35,473 nucleotides of DNA from Planctomycetota bacterium (GTDB lineage Bacteria; Planctomycetota; UBA1135; GCA-002748355): positions 1 through 35,473 of the forward strand of contig JALSSW010000176.1 in assembly GCA_026984035.1 (NCBI GenBank), read 5' to 3'. The number at the start of each line of letters is the position of its first letter. The stretch's first letter is position 1. The translations under genes and the position numbers were made by a program. A model generated the notes under the pieces. That model had not been told where the DNA came from. It did no database searches and was given only the letters and a program-made list of their open reading frames with translations. Shown here one piece after another: positions 8,586 through 17,041 of the stretch.

Positions 8586-8777
8586 ATGGCAAGCAAACGC
8601 TCAACTAGGGCTCCCAAGGAGCCTGTCGCCGCCGTCGAAGTGATCGACGAAGAGGGCAAGGGTGCTTCCTTTGAGATGGGCATTGTGATTACCACCACGA
8701 TTCTTTTGATCGGCGCTGTTGTGCTCGTGATGAAGGCTCTGGGGAATGATTATGGAGTGGGTCCCTTTGGCGGCTGA
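8586..8777 (+). CDS. 63-residue single-TM membrane protein
   Basis: A small protein with a Lys/Arg-rich start (MASKRSTRAPKEP), an acidic patch (VIDEEGKG), one TM helix at about residues 32-50 (GIVITTTILLIGAVVLVM) and a short Gly-rich tail. The charge pattern suggests N-inside, C-outside. A perfect ggaggt (8575-8580) sits 5 bp before the ATG and overlaps the previous stop, so it is surely co-translated with the coiled-coil protein. Its codons share the optimised look of that gene. A strong terminator follows at 8824-8862. The likely role is a partner or assembly factor of the upstream coiled-coil protein (inference). I recognise no family. Confidence 0.85.
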   Translation: MASKRSTRAPKEPVAAVEVIDEEGKGASFEMGIVITTTILLIGAVVLVMKALGNDYGVGPFGG

Positions 8778-8823
8778 TTCCAGCAATCTATAAGGTCGAT
8801 TCCTCGAACGGGGGATCTCTGAG

Positions 8824-8862
8824 ATGCTCACAAGCAAGGTGCTTGTGGGCATTTTCTGTTTT
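8824..8862 (+). terminator. Rho-independent terminator after the coiled-coil/mini-protein unit
   Basis: The arms 8824-8835 (atgctcacaagc) and 8841-8852 (gcttgtgggcat) pair over 12 bp with one G-U and a 5-nt loop (aaggt), followed by ttttctgtttt. It is the clearest terminator in the window and separates this unit from the mre operon. Confidence 0.88.
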
Positions 8863-9004
8863 CAGGCCTTTTGTTCTCTACCAAGCCTAGGGCATGGATC
8901 CGGAGAAGTTGGTTACCTAAAGAGCCCCCAAGCCCCCTTCCTGTTTCAACGTTGTGATTCGGCCCCAGCCCCTATAAACTCGCGGGTTTCGGGTGGCGGC
9001 GTGC

Positions 9005-9033
9005 TGCCTCTCGTTTCGTTTTGCCTCTCGTTT
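9005..9033 (+). repeat. 12-bp direct repeat with 17-bp period upstream of mreB
   Basis: tgcctctcgttt occurs at 9005-9016 and 9022-9033. A -10-like cataat follows at 9036-9041, so this may lie in the mre operon promoter; no good -35 match is seen. Confidence 0.5.
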
Positions 9034-9085
9034 CTCATAATGCTGGCGCCAAGACCATCCGGATGCGGATGGGAGGGGGAAGGGT

Positions 9086-10138
9086 TTGAAATTCCTCGAA
9101 TGGATCATTGGGCATTTCTCCATCGATATGGGGATTGACCTAGGGACGGCGAATACTCTCGTCTACGTGTTGGACGGGGGGGTCGTCATGGATGAACCTT
9201 CGGTTGTTGCCGTTAAAGCCGGGACAAGCGAAGTCATCCTCGGTGGTAAGGCCATTGGATCCGAAGCGTATCGGATGCAAGGACGGGCCCCTCAGGGGAT
9301 CGATGTGATTCGTCCCCTGAAGGAAGGGGTGATTGCAGATTTCGAGATTACCGAGGCCCTGTTGCGGAACTTGATCAAGGTGGTCCATGGTCGGGGACGT
9401 TTCGTGAAGCCACGCCTGGTTATCGCCATCCCCTATGGGACCAATGAAGTGCAAAGGCGAGCGTTTATTGACTCCGCCGAACGGGCTGGTGCTCGGTCTG
9501 TGTTCTTGGTGGAGGAGCCCATTGCGGCCGGATTGGGGGGAGGACTCAATGTAGCTGACCCCGAGGGATCCATGATTGTCGACATCGGTGGGGGAACGAC
9601 GGACATCGCGGTTCTTTCCCTGGCTGGAGTCGTTCAAGCCAAATCCATGCGGATTGCAGGGGATAATTTTGATGAATCCATCAAGAAGCACATTCGTGAA
9701 AAATATAATCTTCTTATCGGTTCCCTGATGGCGGAGGACATCAAGAGGACCATTGGCTCGGTCAAGGAGTTGGAGACGGAGTACAGCCTTGAAGTCAGGG
9801 GCCGTGATTTTCTGACGGGACGTCCCCGCCGGGCAACGGTTAGCTCCGAAGAAATCCGGCATGCTTTGATGGATCCGGTAAGGGCTATCCTTCGAGGGAT
9901 CCAGGAAGTCTTGGAGGACACCCCGCCGGAACTCTCTGCAGACTTGACGAGCAGCGGAATTCTCCTCGCGGGGGGAGGGGCCCTTCTTCGTGGGCTCGAC
10001 AGCGTGCTTGAAGAAGAACTGGACCTGGATGTAAGGATCGCAGAGGATCCTTTGACCTGTGTTGCGCGGGGAACCGGGATTGTCCTCTCACAGCTCAATG
10101 ATTTGAAGGAATTCTTATACGGCAGCCATCGAAGGTGA
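9086..10138 (+). CDS. mreB: Rod shape-determining protein MreB
   Basis: Bacterial actin that forms membrane-bound filaments and directs lateral-wall synthesis. It has 350 residues, the normal length. Visible are an N-terminal hydrophobic/amphipathic stretch (MKFLEWIIGHFSID, membrane-binding), phosphate-1 MGIDLGTANTLVYV, phosphate-2 IVDIGGGTTDIAVLSL and the adenosine motif ILLAGGGALLRGLD. Start chosen: TTG at 9086, with the purine-rich gggagggggaaggg (9071-9084) before it; the next in-frame ATG (9128, MGIDLG) would cut the membrane helix. It is first of the operon mreB-mreC-mreD-mrdA-rodA, and its stop overlaps the mreC GTG. Confidence 0.97.
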   Translation: MKFLEWIIGHFSIDMGIDLGTANTLVYVLDGGVVMDEPSVVAVKAGTSEVILGGKAIGSEAYRMQGRAPQGIDVIRPLKEGVIADFEITEALLRNLIKVVHGRGRFVKPRLVIAIPYGTNEVQRRAFIDSAERAGARSVFLVEEPIAAGLGGGLNVADPEGSMIVDIGGGTTDIAVLSLAGVVQAKSMRIAGDNFDESIKKHIREKYNLLIGSLMAEDIKRTIGSVKELETEYSLEVRGRDFLTGRPRRATVSSEEIRHALMDPVRAILRGIQEVLEDTPPELSADLTSSGILLAGGGALLRGLDSVLEEELDLDVRIAEDPLTCVARGTGIVLSQLNDLKEFLYGSHRR

Positions 10139-11514
10139 AGGCCGAGGCCTGGAGGGTCTTCGGTAGAATGCATCGACTCGAATCCAGACTTCCATGGTTT
10201 TTTGCCTTTGCCTTGCTTCTCTCTTCACCATGGGTCTTAAGAGATCCGCGACGGCGTTTCCCCTATGAGGATTGGGCTGCCTTTGGGGTGACTCTCCTTG
10301 AGCGTCCCCTTTCCCTGGGATCTATGGTCTTCGCCCATGGAAAGGGCTCTTCGGTGACCTTTCCCATGGAAAGATCCCCTGAGTTCGAACTTTATAAAAG
10401 AGCCTTGGCGGACACTCTTCTCCCCAAGAACACAAAAAGGAAACTGCGGCTCTTACTACCCGTTCGAGGCGCCCAGGGACAAGGTGCAGGAGGAGCTCCA
10501 AAAGGATTACGGCTTGTTGTTCCAGAGGGCTTGAAAGACTACAAGGTGCTCGAGGGGCTCCCTGCTGTTTTTGGAGAGAGTTTTGTGGGACGGATTGAAG
10601 CTACAAAAAAAGATGGCTTACTTCTTCGTTTTCCTTGGGCCAAATCCAAGGAAGGGAATCCGGAGCGCTTGATTGCACAGGCCCGATCCCAGAAGAAGGG
10701 GCAATTTCCTTCCCTGGAGCTGATCGTGGAGCCGGCCGGAACCAAAGATCCCTTCCCCTTGCGGGTGGCTTTAGCCAACCCGAACCAGGCTCAAACTTGG
10801 ACTGCTGACCGCTATCCCTATTGGGTGCGCATTGGGGAAAGCCGGGAGCTTCATCCCGATCTTCCATCGGGGCTTCTTCTGGGGGTGCTTGAGGATGAGG
10901 GCTATCCGCAAACAGGCTTTGTGCTTCGGCGGTTTGTAAGGCCCTTGTTTGACCCACGGGCTCTTCCGGTGGTGGCAGTTCTTTTGCCTCGGGGGTCGGA
11001 GATCGCAAAGGGCATTCCTCTGCCTTGGGAACGAGAGCCCCGCACAGTGAAGGTCGAGATCCTTTGGCGGAGCCCCCGGCGCCTGGGGGTTTTGAGGTAT
11101 TTGGTGAAGGGAGGCCACCCCCATAGGGGAGATGCCCTCTTTTCGGGAGGGCGTCTTCGTTGGGTCTACGACTGGGCGAAGGAAGGCCTGGGAATGGCTG
11201 TCCCCGCTTTCGCCAAGGGGGTCCGGCTGCCCGCGCTCGCTCTTTCCAAAGGGGGAAAGCCCAGGGCCCTCCTTCTTCGAGGAGAGGGGATGGACGCAGA
11301 AGGGCATGGGCTCTTCTCTGCTCCATCTCTTCCCGGGGGGAAGGAGAAGCTCTACCAAGGGGGATGGATCTTTACCGGAGTCGCGGGAAAAGGTTTCCCC
11401 GCCGGATTGGTGGTTGGAAAGGTGAAATCTCTAAGAGGTCCTCTTTTTGTTTTGGAGACACCGAAGAACCCTGGCTCAGATCTCTTTGTTGTCGCCGGCA
11501 GGAGGGAGAGATGA
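10135..11514 (+). CDS. mreC: MreC-like cell-shape protein, enlarged and divergent
   Basis: The position between mreB and mreD, with 4-bp overlaps at both ends, identifies it. It has 459 residues against about 280-370 in most bacteria. One TM helix lies at about residues 20-37 (LPWFFAFALLLSSPWVL), followed by a periplasmic region. The C-terminus carries an MreC-type signature (GVAGKGFPAGLVVGKV...PLFVLETPKNPGSDLFVVAG). The middle (about 110-300) has a further beta-rich stretch with ESFVGRI and LLLGVL segments, possibly an enlarged or doubled beta-barrel. The usual coiled coil is short. Role: scaffold linking MreB filaments to PBP2/RodA outside the membrane. The start is GTG at 10135. Family assignment rests on context plus the C-terminal motif. 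Confidence 0.82.
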   Translation: MKAEAWRVFGRMHRLESRLPWFFAFALLLSSPWVLRDPRRRFPYEDWAAFGVTLLERPLSLGSMVFAHGKGSSVTFPMERSPEFELYKRALADTLLPKNTKRKLRLLLPVRGAQGQGAGGAPKGLRLVVPEGLKDYKVLEGLPAVFGESFVGRIEATKKDGLLLRFPWAKSKEGNPERLIAQARSQKKGQFPSLELIVEPAGTKDPFPLRVALANPNQAQTWTADRYPYWVRIGESRELHPDLPSGLLLGVLEDEGYPQTGFVLRRFVRPLFDPRALPVVAVLLPRGSEIAKGIPLPWEREPRTVKVEILWRSPRRLGVLRYLVKGGHPHRGDALFSGGRLRWVYDWAKEGLGMAVPAFAKGVRLPALALSKGGKPRALLLRGEGMDAEGHGLFSAPSLPGGKEKLYQGGWIFTGVAGKGFPAGLVVGKVKSLRGPLFVLETPKNPGSDLFVVAGRRER

Positions 11515-12002
11515 TCCGTTCCCTTCCTTTTCTCGCCGTAATTTTTTTGATTTTTCGTGGGGAACTGTTTTTGTTGGGGCGTGCTTTTGGCCCGGCCCCA
11601 GACATCCTTGGCTTGGTTCTCTGCTATTCTGCGCTGCGCCTCCGGCCCTTTTCAGGGCTGCCTCTCCTCCTGATTCTCGCGATTCTTCGCTCGGCCTATT
11701 TACCAGGAGGTCTTCTCCTGCATTGCTGGGTTTTAGGTGTTTTCTACCTGCTCCTCCGTCCCCTGGGACGGTTTTTTGTGTTGGAAAGACTTCCCATCCA
11801 AATGGGTTTAGGTTTGGCCGCCTCTCTGGGAATCAGTTTTACGACGGCCTTACTCCTTCAAGAAGGGACTCTCTTCCTTCCCGCTCGCGGGTTTCTCGGT
11901 TTTGGGGTGACTTTGGCCTTGGCCCCGGGACTTTTCTTCCTTTTTGATCTTCTTCTTCCTTTGCGCATACGCCAGATCCCAAGAAAGGTCTTTGTCGAGT
12001 GA
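11511..12002 (+). CDS. mreD: Rod shape-determining membrane protein MreD
   Basis: A 163-residue, almost entirely hydrophobic protein with about five TM helices, typical of MreD. The ATG at 11511 overlaps the mreC stop (ATGA) and directly follows a ggagggagag ribosome site (11501-11510), so I reject the much longer in-frame extension that starts inside mreC. The stop overlaps the GTG of the PBP2 gene. MreD sequences are poorly conserved, so the call rests on size, topology and its place in the operon. Acts in the inner membrane with MreC and PBP2/RodA. Confidence 0.87.
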   Translation: MIRSLPFLAVIFLIFRGELFLLGRAFGPAPDILGLVLCYSALRLRPFSGLPLLLILAILRSAYLPGGLLLHCWVLGVFYLLLRPLGRFFVLERLPIQMGLGLAASLGISFTTALLLQEGTLFLPARGFLGFGVTLALAPGLFFLFDLLLPLRIRQIPRKVFVE

Positions 12003-14476
12003 GCAGCGCAGCGAAGAGATTGATCGTTCTAGCAGGGGTCTTCTTTTTAAGTCTCCTGATTCTTTTGGGGAGGTTGCTCTACTTACAGGGTTTCCAGAAA
12101 GAAACCTTCGTGGCCAAAAGGGAGAAGCGCCAGCTCACCTGGGCCTCACTCCCGGATCGACGGGGAGCGATTTTGGATCGCTGGGGAGACGTTCTTGCCT
12201 CTGATGCACCGGGCTATGAATTGCGGATGGACTATCGTACGTTCCGCAGAAAACATCCCTTCGCCCTGCTTCTGCATTTGGATCACCTCCTCCGCCAGTT
12301 AGGTAGGGAGGGGCTCGTCAGTGGAAAAGCCCTCGCCTATGTCGATGGGCTTCCGCGTTTTGTTCAGGCTGCAGAGCGACTCTTGGCTTCCCCATCCTCC
12401 CTCTTTTCCAACAATCAATCTTGGGGGCGCCATATCGCTGAGGTGTGCCGTTTTTATGCCTTTGGATTTATCCATTATCTTTTCCTTCCAGAGGAGCGGT
12501 TTTTTCGAAAGCGGGCTTTGCTTCTCCTGGATTTTAAGCGGAAGGCCCTAAAGGGAGATCCCGTTTCGATTTCCTCTTTTCTGGCGAAGGAGACCGGGAT
12601 TCCTTCTCAACTCTTTCTGGAGCGCATTCCCAAAACCTTGACCCATTGGTCCAGGGATCTGGATCGGCTCAGCGGGGTTCTTTCCCAAAGCCTCCACTTT
12701 CCGGGGATGCCGGGAAAGTCGGGAGATCTTCGTCACTACCTCGACGCCTTGGATGCGTACTTTGGTCGCCGAGCCCGCAGTGCCCAACGAGCACGAAAGG
12801 CCCAAGCCCAAAAAAAGGCAGGTGCTTCTTCGTCCTGGCTCTCGCGGGTTTTTGCCAAGGACAAGGGCTCTCTGAATCGTCTGTCCTCTCTTATTTACCT
12901 TCGCTTTCGGATCGAGGACCAGGCTTTCCTTGTTTCCCGTGAGGTCCCCTTGGACCCTGTGGTCGCCCTGGTCCTGGGAAAGCGCGAAGGCCTCCCCGGT
13001 TTTGTCATTCACGAGAGCCTACGGCGTATTCCGAACCCGAAACTGCCTTGGATCGGGTTGGTCCGTGAAAAGGCCGCCAGGCCCAAAAGCCCCAAGATTC
13101 TCCTCTCCTATGAGGGGGGCAAGCTCGACCAAGATCCCTTCGACCCGAACAAGATCAATTTCTCCGATCCCGAGTGGCTGGAATGGAAGCGGATCCAGAG
13201 GCTTCGGGCCCTTCGAAAACGGCGCGTGGGAGTGGATGGACTGGAACGCGCTCTCGAGCCTTGGTTGACCGGCATTCCCGGGAAGCGTCGCGTGGTCCGG
13301 GATCGATTCGGAAAGGAGCGGAACCAGCGAAGCCTGCTCCGTGAAGTGCCCGGACAAGACGTGAAGGTCAGCTTGGATCTGCGGCTAACGACCTATGCCC
13401 TTAAGGCGCTGCACTCTGCGTTGAATGGACGCAAACGCAGGCTTCCTCCTTCCCAACGGGCAGCCTTCGCCCTGGTGGATGCCGCTACGGGAGAGATCCT
13501 GGTTTTGGCCTGGATTCCGGAGCGGGTGAATGGGATGCGGGATCTCAAAAACACTGCGGCTCAGATTTGGCACTATGCGCTTCTGGGTTCCACGGTGAAA
13601 CCCTTCATTGCGTTTCAGGCTTTATTGACCCAGGGCCTGGCTGTTGGAGAAGGCTTTGCTCCCTGCACCGGCCTTTGGAAACCGAAAGGTGATCGGGTCA
13701 TCCACTGTGATGGAGTCCATGGATCTCTGCAGTATCTGGGAGTGCTCCCCTATTCGATTGCACATTCGTGCAATGTCTACTTTGCCCAAGTGGGGGAAAG
13801 ACTCGGGTTGCCGGGAGTCGCAGAGGCTTTGGCCCATTTTGGACTTTGGCAGCTGGGGAGCCGTTATCAAAGCCCACCGGGTCTTTTGGTCGATCCCGCG
13901 GGTCCCGTCCCTCGTCCTGGGGTCCGGGGACCGCATGGTGCCCCAAAACCAGTAAAGGGGAGTTTGGGGTCACTTTACATCCCTCGGAGTCCTGCCCGTC
14001 GGGCCATAGGTTATGGTTTGGAGGCGCCCCCCTTGGCCGTTGCGCGCGCCTATGCGGGGTTGGCCACCGGGAAACTCCCCGGGCTTCGGTTTTTGTTGCG
14101 CGTGGGGGGGCGGGATGTGCCTGGGCTTCCAGCCCAAAATCTCCATCTGGACCCGGCTTTTGTGAAGGAGGTTCATCGGGGTTTGGAAGGGACAGTTGGG
14201 CCGGGTGGAACGGCGTTTCGAAGTGGGGTAGGCAGGCTGGGAGCTGTGGGAAAGACCGGAACCGCAGAAATCAGTCGTCGCTTTAACAATGCCTGGTTTT
14301 CGGGCTACTATCCAGAGAAGAGCCCTCGCTTTGGGTTTTCTTGTGTGTTTTTCGGAGTGCCTCATGGGGTTCACGGAGGCGACCAGCCGGCCAGCGCGGT
14401 TCGGATTTTTTTGGAAGCCATAGGCAAAGACCCCCTTCTCCAAAAGCGTTATCCTTTTTTGAGAGACCCCAAGTGA
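11999..14476 (+). CDS. mrdA: Penicillin-binding protein 2 (elongasome transpeptidase), enlarged
   Basis: Class B PBP that cross-links peptidoglycan during elongation, partner of RodA. It has 825 residues against about 630 in E. coli. TM at residues 8-28; then the non-catalytic pedestal start (LPDRRGAILDRWGDVLASD, 51-69). Transpeptidase motifs: SxxK at Ser531-Lys534 (GSTVKPF), SxN at Ser590-Asn592 (HSCNVYFAQVG) and KTGT at 752-755. The extra ~190 residues lie mainly at 90-400, between the two halves of the pedestal/linker, and include a basic stretch (RRARSAQRARKAQAQKK, 257-273). GVDGLERALEPWLTGIPGKR (411-430) is the usual dimer/pedestal signature. The start GTG overlaps the mreD stop. The enlargement may go with the enlarged MreC. 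Confidence 0.95.
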   Translation: MSSAAKRLIVLAGVFFLSLLILLGRLLYLQGFQKETFVAKREKRQLTWASLPDRRGAILDRWGDVLASDAPGYELRMDYRTFRRKHPFALLLHLDHLLRQLGREGLVSGKALAYVDGLPRFVQAAERLLASPSSLFSNNQSWGRHIAEVCRFYAFGFIHYLFLPEERFFRKRALLLLDFKRKALKGDPVSISSFLAKETGIPSQLFLERIPKTLTHWSRDLDRLSGVLSQSLHFPGMPGKSGDLRHYLDALDAYFGRRARSAQRARKAQAQKKAGASSSWLSRVFAKDKGSLNRLSSLIYLRFRIEDQAFLVSREVPLDPVVALVLGKREGLPGFVIHESLRRIPNPKLPWIGLVREKAARPKSPKILLSYEGGKLDQDPFDPNKINFSDPEWLEWKRIQRLRALRKRRVGVDGLERALEPWLTGIPGKRRVVRDRFGKERNQRSLLREVPGQDVKVSLDLRLTTYALKALHSALNGRKRRLPPSQRAAFALVDAATGEILVLAWIPERVNGMRDLKNTAAQIWHYALLGSTVKPFIAFQALLTQGLAVGEGFAPCTGLWKPKGDRVIHCDGVHGSLQYLGVLPYSIAHSCNVYFAQVGERLGLPGVAEALAHFGLWQLGSRYQSPPGLLVDPAGPVPRPGVRGPHGAPKPVKGSLGSLYIPRSPARRAIGYGLEAPPLAVARAYAGLATGKLPGLRFLLRVGGRDVPGLPAQNLHLDPAFVKEVHRGLEGTVGPGGTAFRSGVGRLGAVGKTGTAEISRRFNNAWFSGYYPEKSPRFGFSCVFFGVPHGVHGGDQPASAVRIFLEAIGKDPLLQKRYPFLRDPK

Positions 14477-14498
14477 TGTCTGCCCAGAGGAAGTTCTC

Positions 14499-15644
14499 AT
14501 GAGTTGGCTGACCGAAGCTCCGACCCATCGAACCCGCCTGGGAATCCTCGCCCGCTTCCCCTTTAGCCTGTGGTTCTTCGCATTTCTCCTCTCCGGGATT
14601 GGGCTTCTCTTTCTCCACTCCACAGAACCGACCAAGCCTGCTTATTTAGGGCAAACTTACCGTCAGACGCAGGCCATCTTATTCTTGGGTTTGGGGCTTA
14701 TTCCCTTTGCTTGGATCCGCCGAAGGAGCCTCTTGGGTTTGACTCCCTGGATTTATGGACTCTCTCTCAGCGCCCTCCTCCTGCTCCCCTTTTTCGGGGT
14801 CACGATCAACGGTGCTCGTCGCTGGTTTGCCCTCGGTGCCGCAACCGTTCAGCCTGCAGAGTTTGCCAAACCTGCTTTAATCCTCACCCTCGCCTATCTT
14901 CTTCGAGAACGGCCCAGCAATGGTTGGTGGGCTGCGTTGATCCTTCCCGGTCTCGTCCTTGCTGGACCTTTTGCTTTGATCGCTTCCCAACCGGATTTGG
15001 GGAGCGCACTATCCTTGATCCCGGTTTATTTGGCCATCTCCTACGCCGCCGGGGCCTCGGGTCGAAAGATCCTCTTGCTGCTTCTTTTGGGGCTCTTGAC
15101 CGTGGCGGCCCTCTACCCCTTCTTGCATGAATATCAAAAGGCTCGAATCCTGGTTTGGCTTGGGCTGGACCAAATGTCGGGAAACCTGGGAGCTGGCTAC
15201 CACCTCAAACAGAGCCTCATTGCTGTGGGAGGGGGAGGGATGTTCGGCCAAGGGATCTCCCAAGGGGCGCAAAATGTTTATGATTATCTGCCGTATCGCA
15301 GTACCGATTTCCTGTTCTCCGTGGTGGCAGAAGAGACGGGCTTTTTTGGGTCGAGCTTGTTGATCCTTCTGTATGCGAGCCTGAGTTTTCTTATCTTTCG
15401 CAAGGCCAATCAAATCCCTGATCGATTCGGGCGCCTTCTCTGCGTGGGGGCGGGGGCTTTTTTCGCCTCCCATCTTTTGATTCACACAGGTGTGTGTACC
15501 GGCCTCTTGCCGCCGACGGGTTTGCCGTTGCCTCTTTTGAGCTATGGGCGATCTTCGGTGGCGGGAGCTTGGCTTTGCATGCTTCTTGTAGGGCATGCCT
15601 GTGTTCGAGGGGAACGCTCCTTGGCTGGGGGTGCAAGGGCATAG
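14499..15644 (+). CDS. rodA: Peptidoglycan glycosyltransferase RodA (SEDS family)
   Basis: Integral-membrane SEDS polymerase that makes glycan strands from lipid II together with PBP2. It has 381 residues and about ten TM helices. Motifs: INGARRWFALG, QPAEFAKPALIL, SQPDLGSALSL, QSLIAVGGGGMFGQG, YLPYRSTDFLFSVVAEETGFFG (containing the conserved Asp region) and LLPPTGLPLPLLSYGRSS. It lies 22 bp after the PBP2 stop, with agaggaag just before the ATG. It is last of the mre operon. RodA rather than FtsW, because it sits in the mreBCD-mrdA cluster. Confidence 0.95.
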   Translation: MSWLTEAPTHRTRLGILARFPFSLWFFAFLLSGIGLLFLHSTEPTKPAYLGQTYRQTQAILFLGLGLIPFAWIRRRSLLGLTPWIYGLSLSALLLLPFFGVTINGARRWFALGAATVQPAEFAKPALILTLAYLLRERPSNGWWAALILPGLVLAGPFALIASQPDLGSALSLIPVYLAISYAAGASGRKILLLLLLGLLTVAALYPFLHEYQKARILVWLGLDQMSGNLGAGYHLKQSLIAVGGGGMFGQGISQGAQNVYDYLPYRSTDFLFSVVAEETGFFGSSLLILLYASLSFLIFRKANQIPDRFGRLLCVGAGAFFASHLLIHTGVCTGLLPPTGLPLPLLSYGRSSVAGAWLCMLLVGHACVRGERSLAGGARA

Positions 15645-15711
15645 AGGAGATCGGAGAGTCTGCACCCATTCCGCAACCGTTCATCTGTATTCAGGCTTGA
15701 GTGGGGTCTTT

Positions 15712-15740
15712 GAAACGAGGCTTTTTAGGCCTGTTTCTTC
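15712..15740 (+). terminator. Weak terminator-like hairpin after rodA
   Basis: The arms gaaacgaggc (15712-15721) and gcctgtttc (15729-15737) pair over 9 bp with one bulged G and a T-rich loop. The T-tail is only ttc, so it may be an RNA structure rather than a true terminator. Confidence 0.3.
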
Positions 15741-15832
15741 ATGACTTCGCGAAATTGGAAGGATTTTGGAAGTGCAGGAGCTTCGTCCGAAGGGGAGATT
15801 TTCGGCTTTGAGCCAAGTGACAACTCGATTTT

Positions 15833-17041
15833 ATGCATCAGGCGGGCTACACTCTTCCCCCCAATTTCTCCCCCTCCTTGGGGTTGGGCCTGTCCAAGGG
15901 GAGGAATTCGGGGAAGGTATGTTCGGGGAAAGTCCGGGCGGATGAAAAGGAGCAGGAGAGTTTGGCAAATCGCGAACATGGAGATGAGTGCTTTGAGGTC
16001 GGTCCGACAGAGCATCGGCTCTATGCGCAAGATGCCATTGAACTCTGGCTTCCGGAGATTCAGCGGCCGGTCCTGCGACGACTCCTTCGGGATGGAAAGG
16101 TCCTCTGTAATGGCTTACCCATGGAGCCAAAGCAACGCGTGCGAGAGGGAGACCAGCTTTCCCTCATTGAAGAGGTAAACCTCTCAAAGCTTCCCCGGTT
16201 TAAGCGGAAAGGAAAGGGCGGTTTCTGGGAAAAGCCCGAGGTTCTTTATGAGGATGACTCTTGCTTGGTGATCCAAAAGCCCAGCGGTTTGGGGTCGGTC
16301 CCCGATCGTATGGGTGAGATCAGCGTTCACCAGAAACTGGAGGACTGGTTTGGGGCGGAGGCAGACCTTCGAATCGTGCATCGCCTCGACAAGGGGACCT
16401 CGGGGGCTTTGATTTTGGCCAAAGGCAAGGAGGCTGCGAGGGCCTTCGATGTGGCCTTCCGCGAAAAACGGATTTCCAAGTCCTACCTTGCAATCGTTCG
16501 TGGGATTCCTCATTTGGACGTTCTCTCTTGCAATCAACGGATTGGACGAACGCTTCGGGGGGGCAAGGTCCGTGTCGGTGAAGGCAAGGGCTCGCGTGAA
16601 GCGCACACGGATTTTCGGGTTTTGGATCGCTTCCGTGGATTCGCTCTGCTGGAAGCGCGGCCACGCACGGGGAGGATGCATCAGATCAGGGTGCATCTCC
16701 TCGAATTGGGCTTACCTCTTGCAGTGGAGCCGCTCTACAGCAAATCCAAGGGCCTCTTTCTCCATGAGTTCAAGAAAGGATATCGCAAGAGGCCCAGTCG
16801 TGAGGAAAAGCCCCTGATTTCGCGTCTTACTCTCCATGCTGTTTACTTGCGGTTTCTCTCCCCTGACACTGGTGAAGAGGTTCGAGTCCTGGCCGAACCC
16901 CCCAAGGATTTCCGTGTGGCCCTGGATAAGCTTGGCAAGTTTGCGAGCATTCCGGGGGAGAGGCTGGCTAAGCCTTCGTATTGTTTTGATGATGAAGAGG
17001 CTGCCTTTCGACCCGAAGGCCGAGTGGAGGATGAGGCATGA
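15833..17041 (+). CDS. RluA/RluD-family pseudouridine synthase with S4 domain
   Basis: Isomerises uridine to pseudouridine in rRNA or tRNA; the target cannot be told. An S4 RNA-binding domain lies at about residues 60-115 (LWLPEIQRPVLRRLLRDGKVLCNG...VREGDQLSL). The catalytic domain follows, with IVHRLDKGTSGALILAK; Asp186 in HRLDKGTSG is the nucleophile. The C-terminal RPRTGRMHQIRVHL motif is also intact. The start is uncertain: the first ~50 residues from the ATG at 15833 look poorly protein-like and a later start is possible. There is a C-terminal extension of about 40 charged residues. The stop overlaps the truD ATG by 4 bp, so two unrelated pseudouridine synthase families are translationally coupled. 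Confidence 0.9.
   Translation: MHQAGYTLPPNFSPSLGLGLSKGRNSGKVCSGKVRADEKEQESLANREHGDECFEVGPTEHRLYAQDAIELWLPEIQRPVLRRLLRDGKVLCNGLPMEPKQRVREGDQLSLIEEVNLSKLPRFKRKGKGGFWEKPEVLYEDDSCLVIQKPSGLGSVPDRMGEISVHQKLEDWFGAEADLRIVHRLDKGTSGALILAKGKEAARAFDVAFREKRISKSYLAIVRGIPHLDVLSCNQRIGRTLRGGKVRVGEGKGSREAHTDFRVLDRFRGFALLEARPRTGRMHQIRVHLLELGLPLAVEPLYSKSKGLFLHEFKKGYRKRPSREEKPLISRLTLHAVYLRFLSPDTGEEVRVLAEPPKDFRVALDKLGKFASIPGERLAKPSYCFDDEEAAFRPEGRVEDEA

Larger units (their letters stand above)
8778..9085. other. 308-bp intergenic region between the 8586 gene and mreB
   Basis: It holds the terminator at 8824-8862, a 12-bp direct repeat at 9005-9033 and a purine-rich ribosome site just before the mreB TTG. An open frame starting inside the terminator hairpin is not credible as a gene. 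Confidence 0.6.

Noticed and set aside
8824..9138. A 104-residue open frame on the plus strand
   Set aside because: It starts inside a strong terminator hairpin, overlaps the mreB start and has no protein-like composition.
10601..11326. A 241-residue minus-strand open frame
   Set aside because: It is antisense to mreC and rich in Pro/Arg/Ser, with no ribosome site or domain.
11160..11510. An in-frame upstream extension of mreD (280 residues)
   Set aside because: It lies wholly inside mreC in another frame; the ATG at 11511 has an excellent ribosome site and gives the normal MreD length.
13970..14635. A 221-residue minus-strand open frame
   Set aside because: It is antisense to the PBP2 transpeptidase motifs and the start of rodA.
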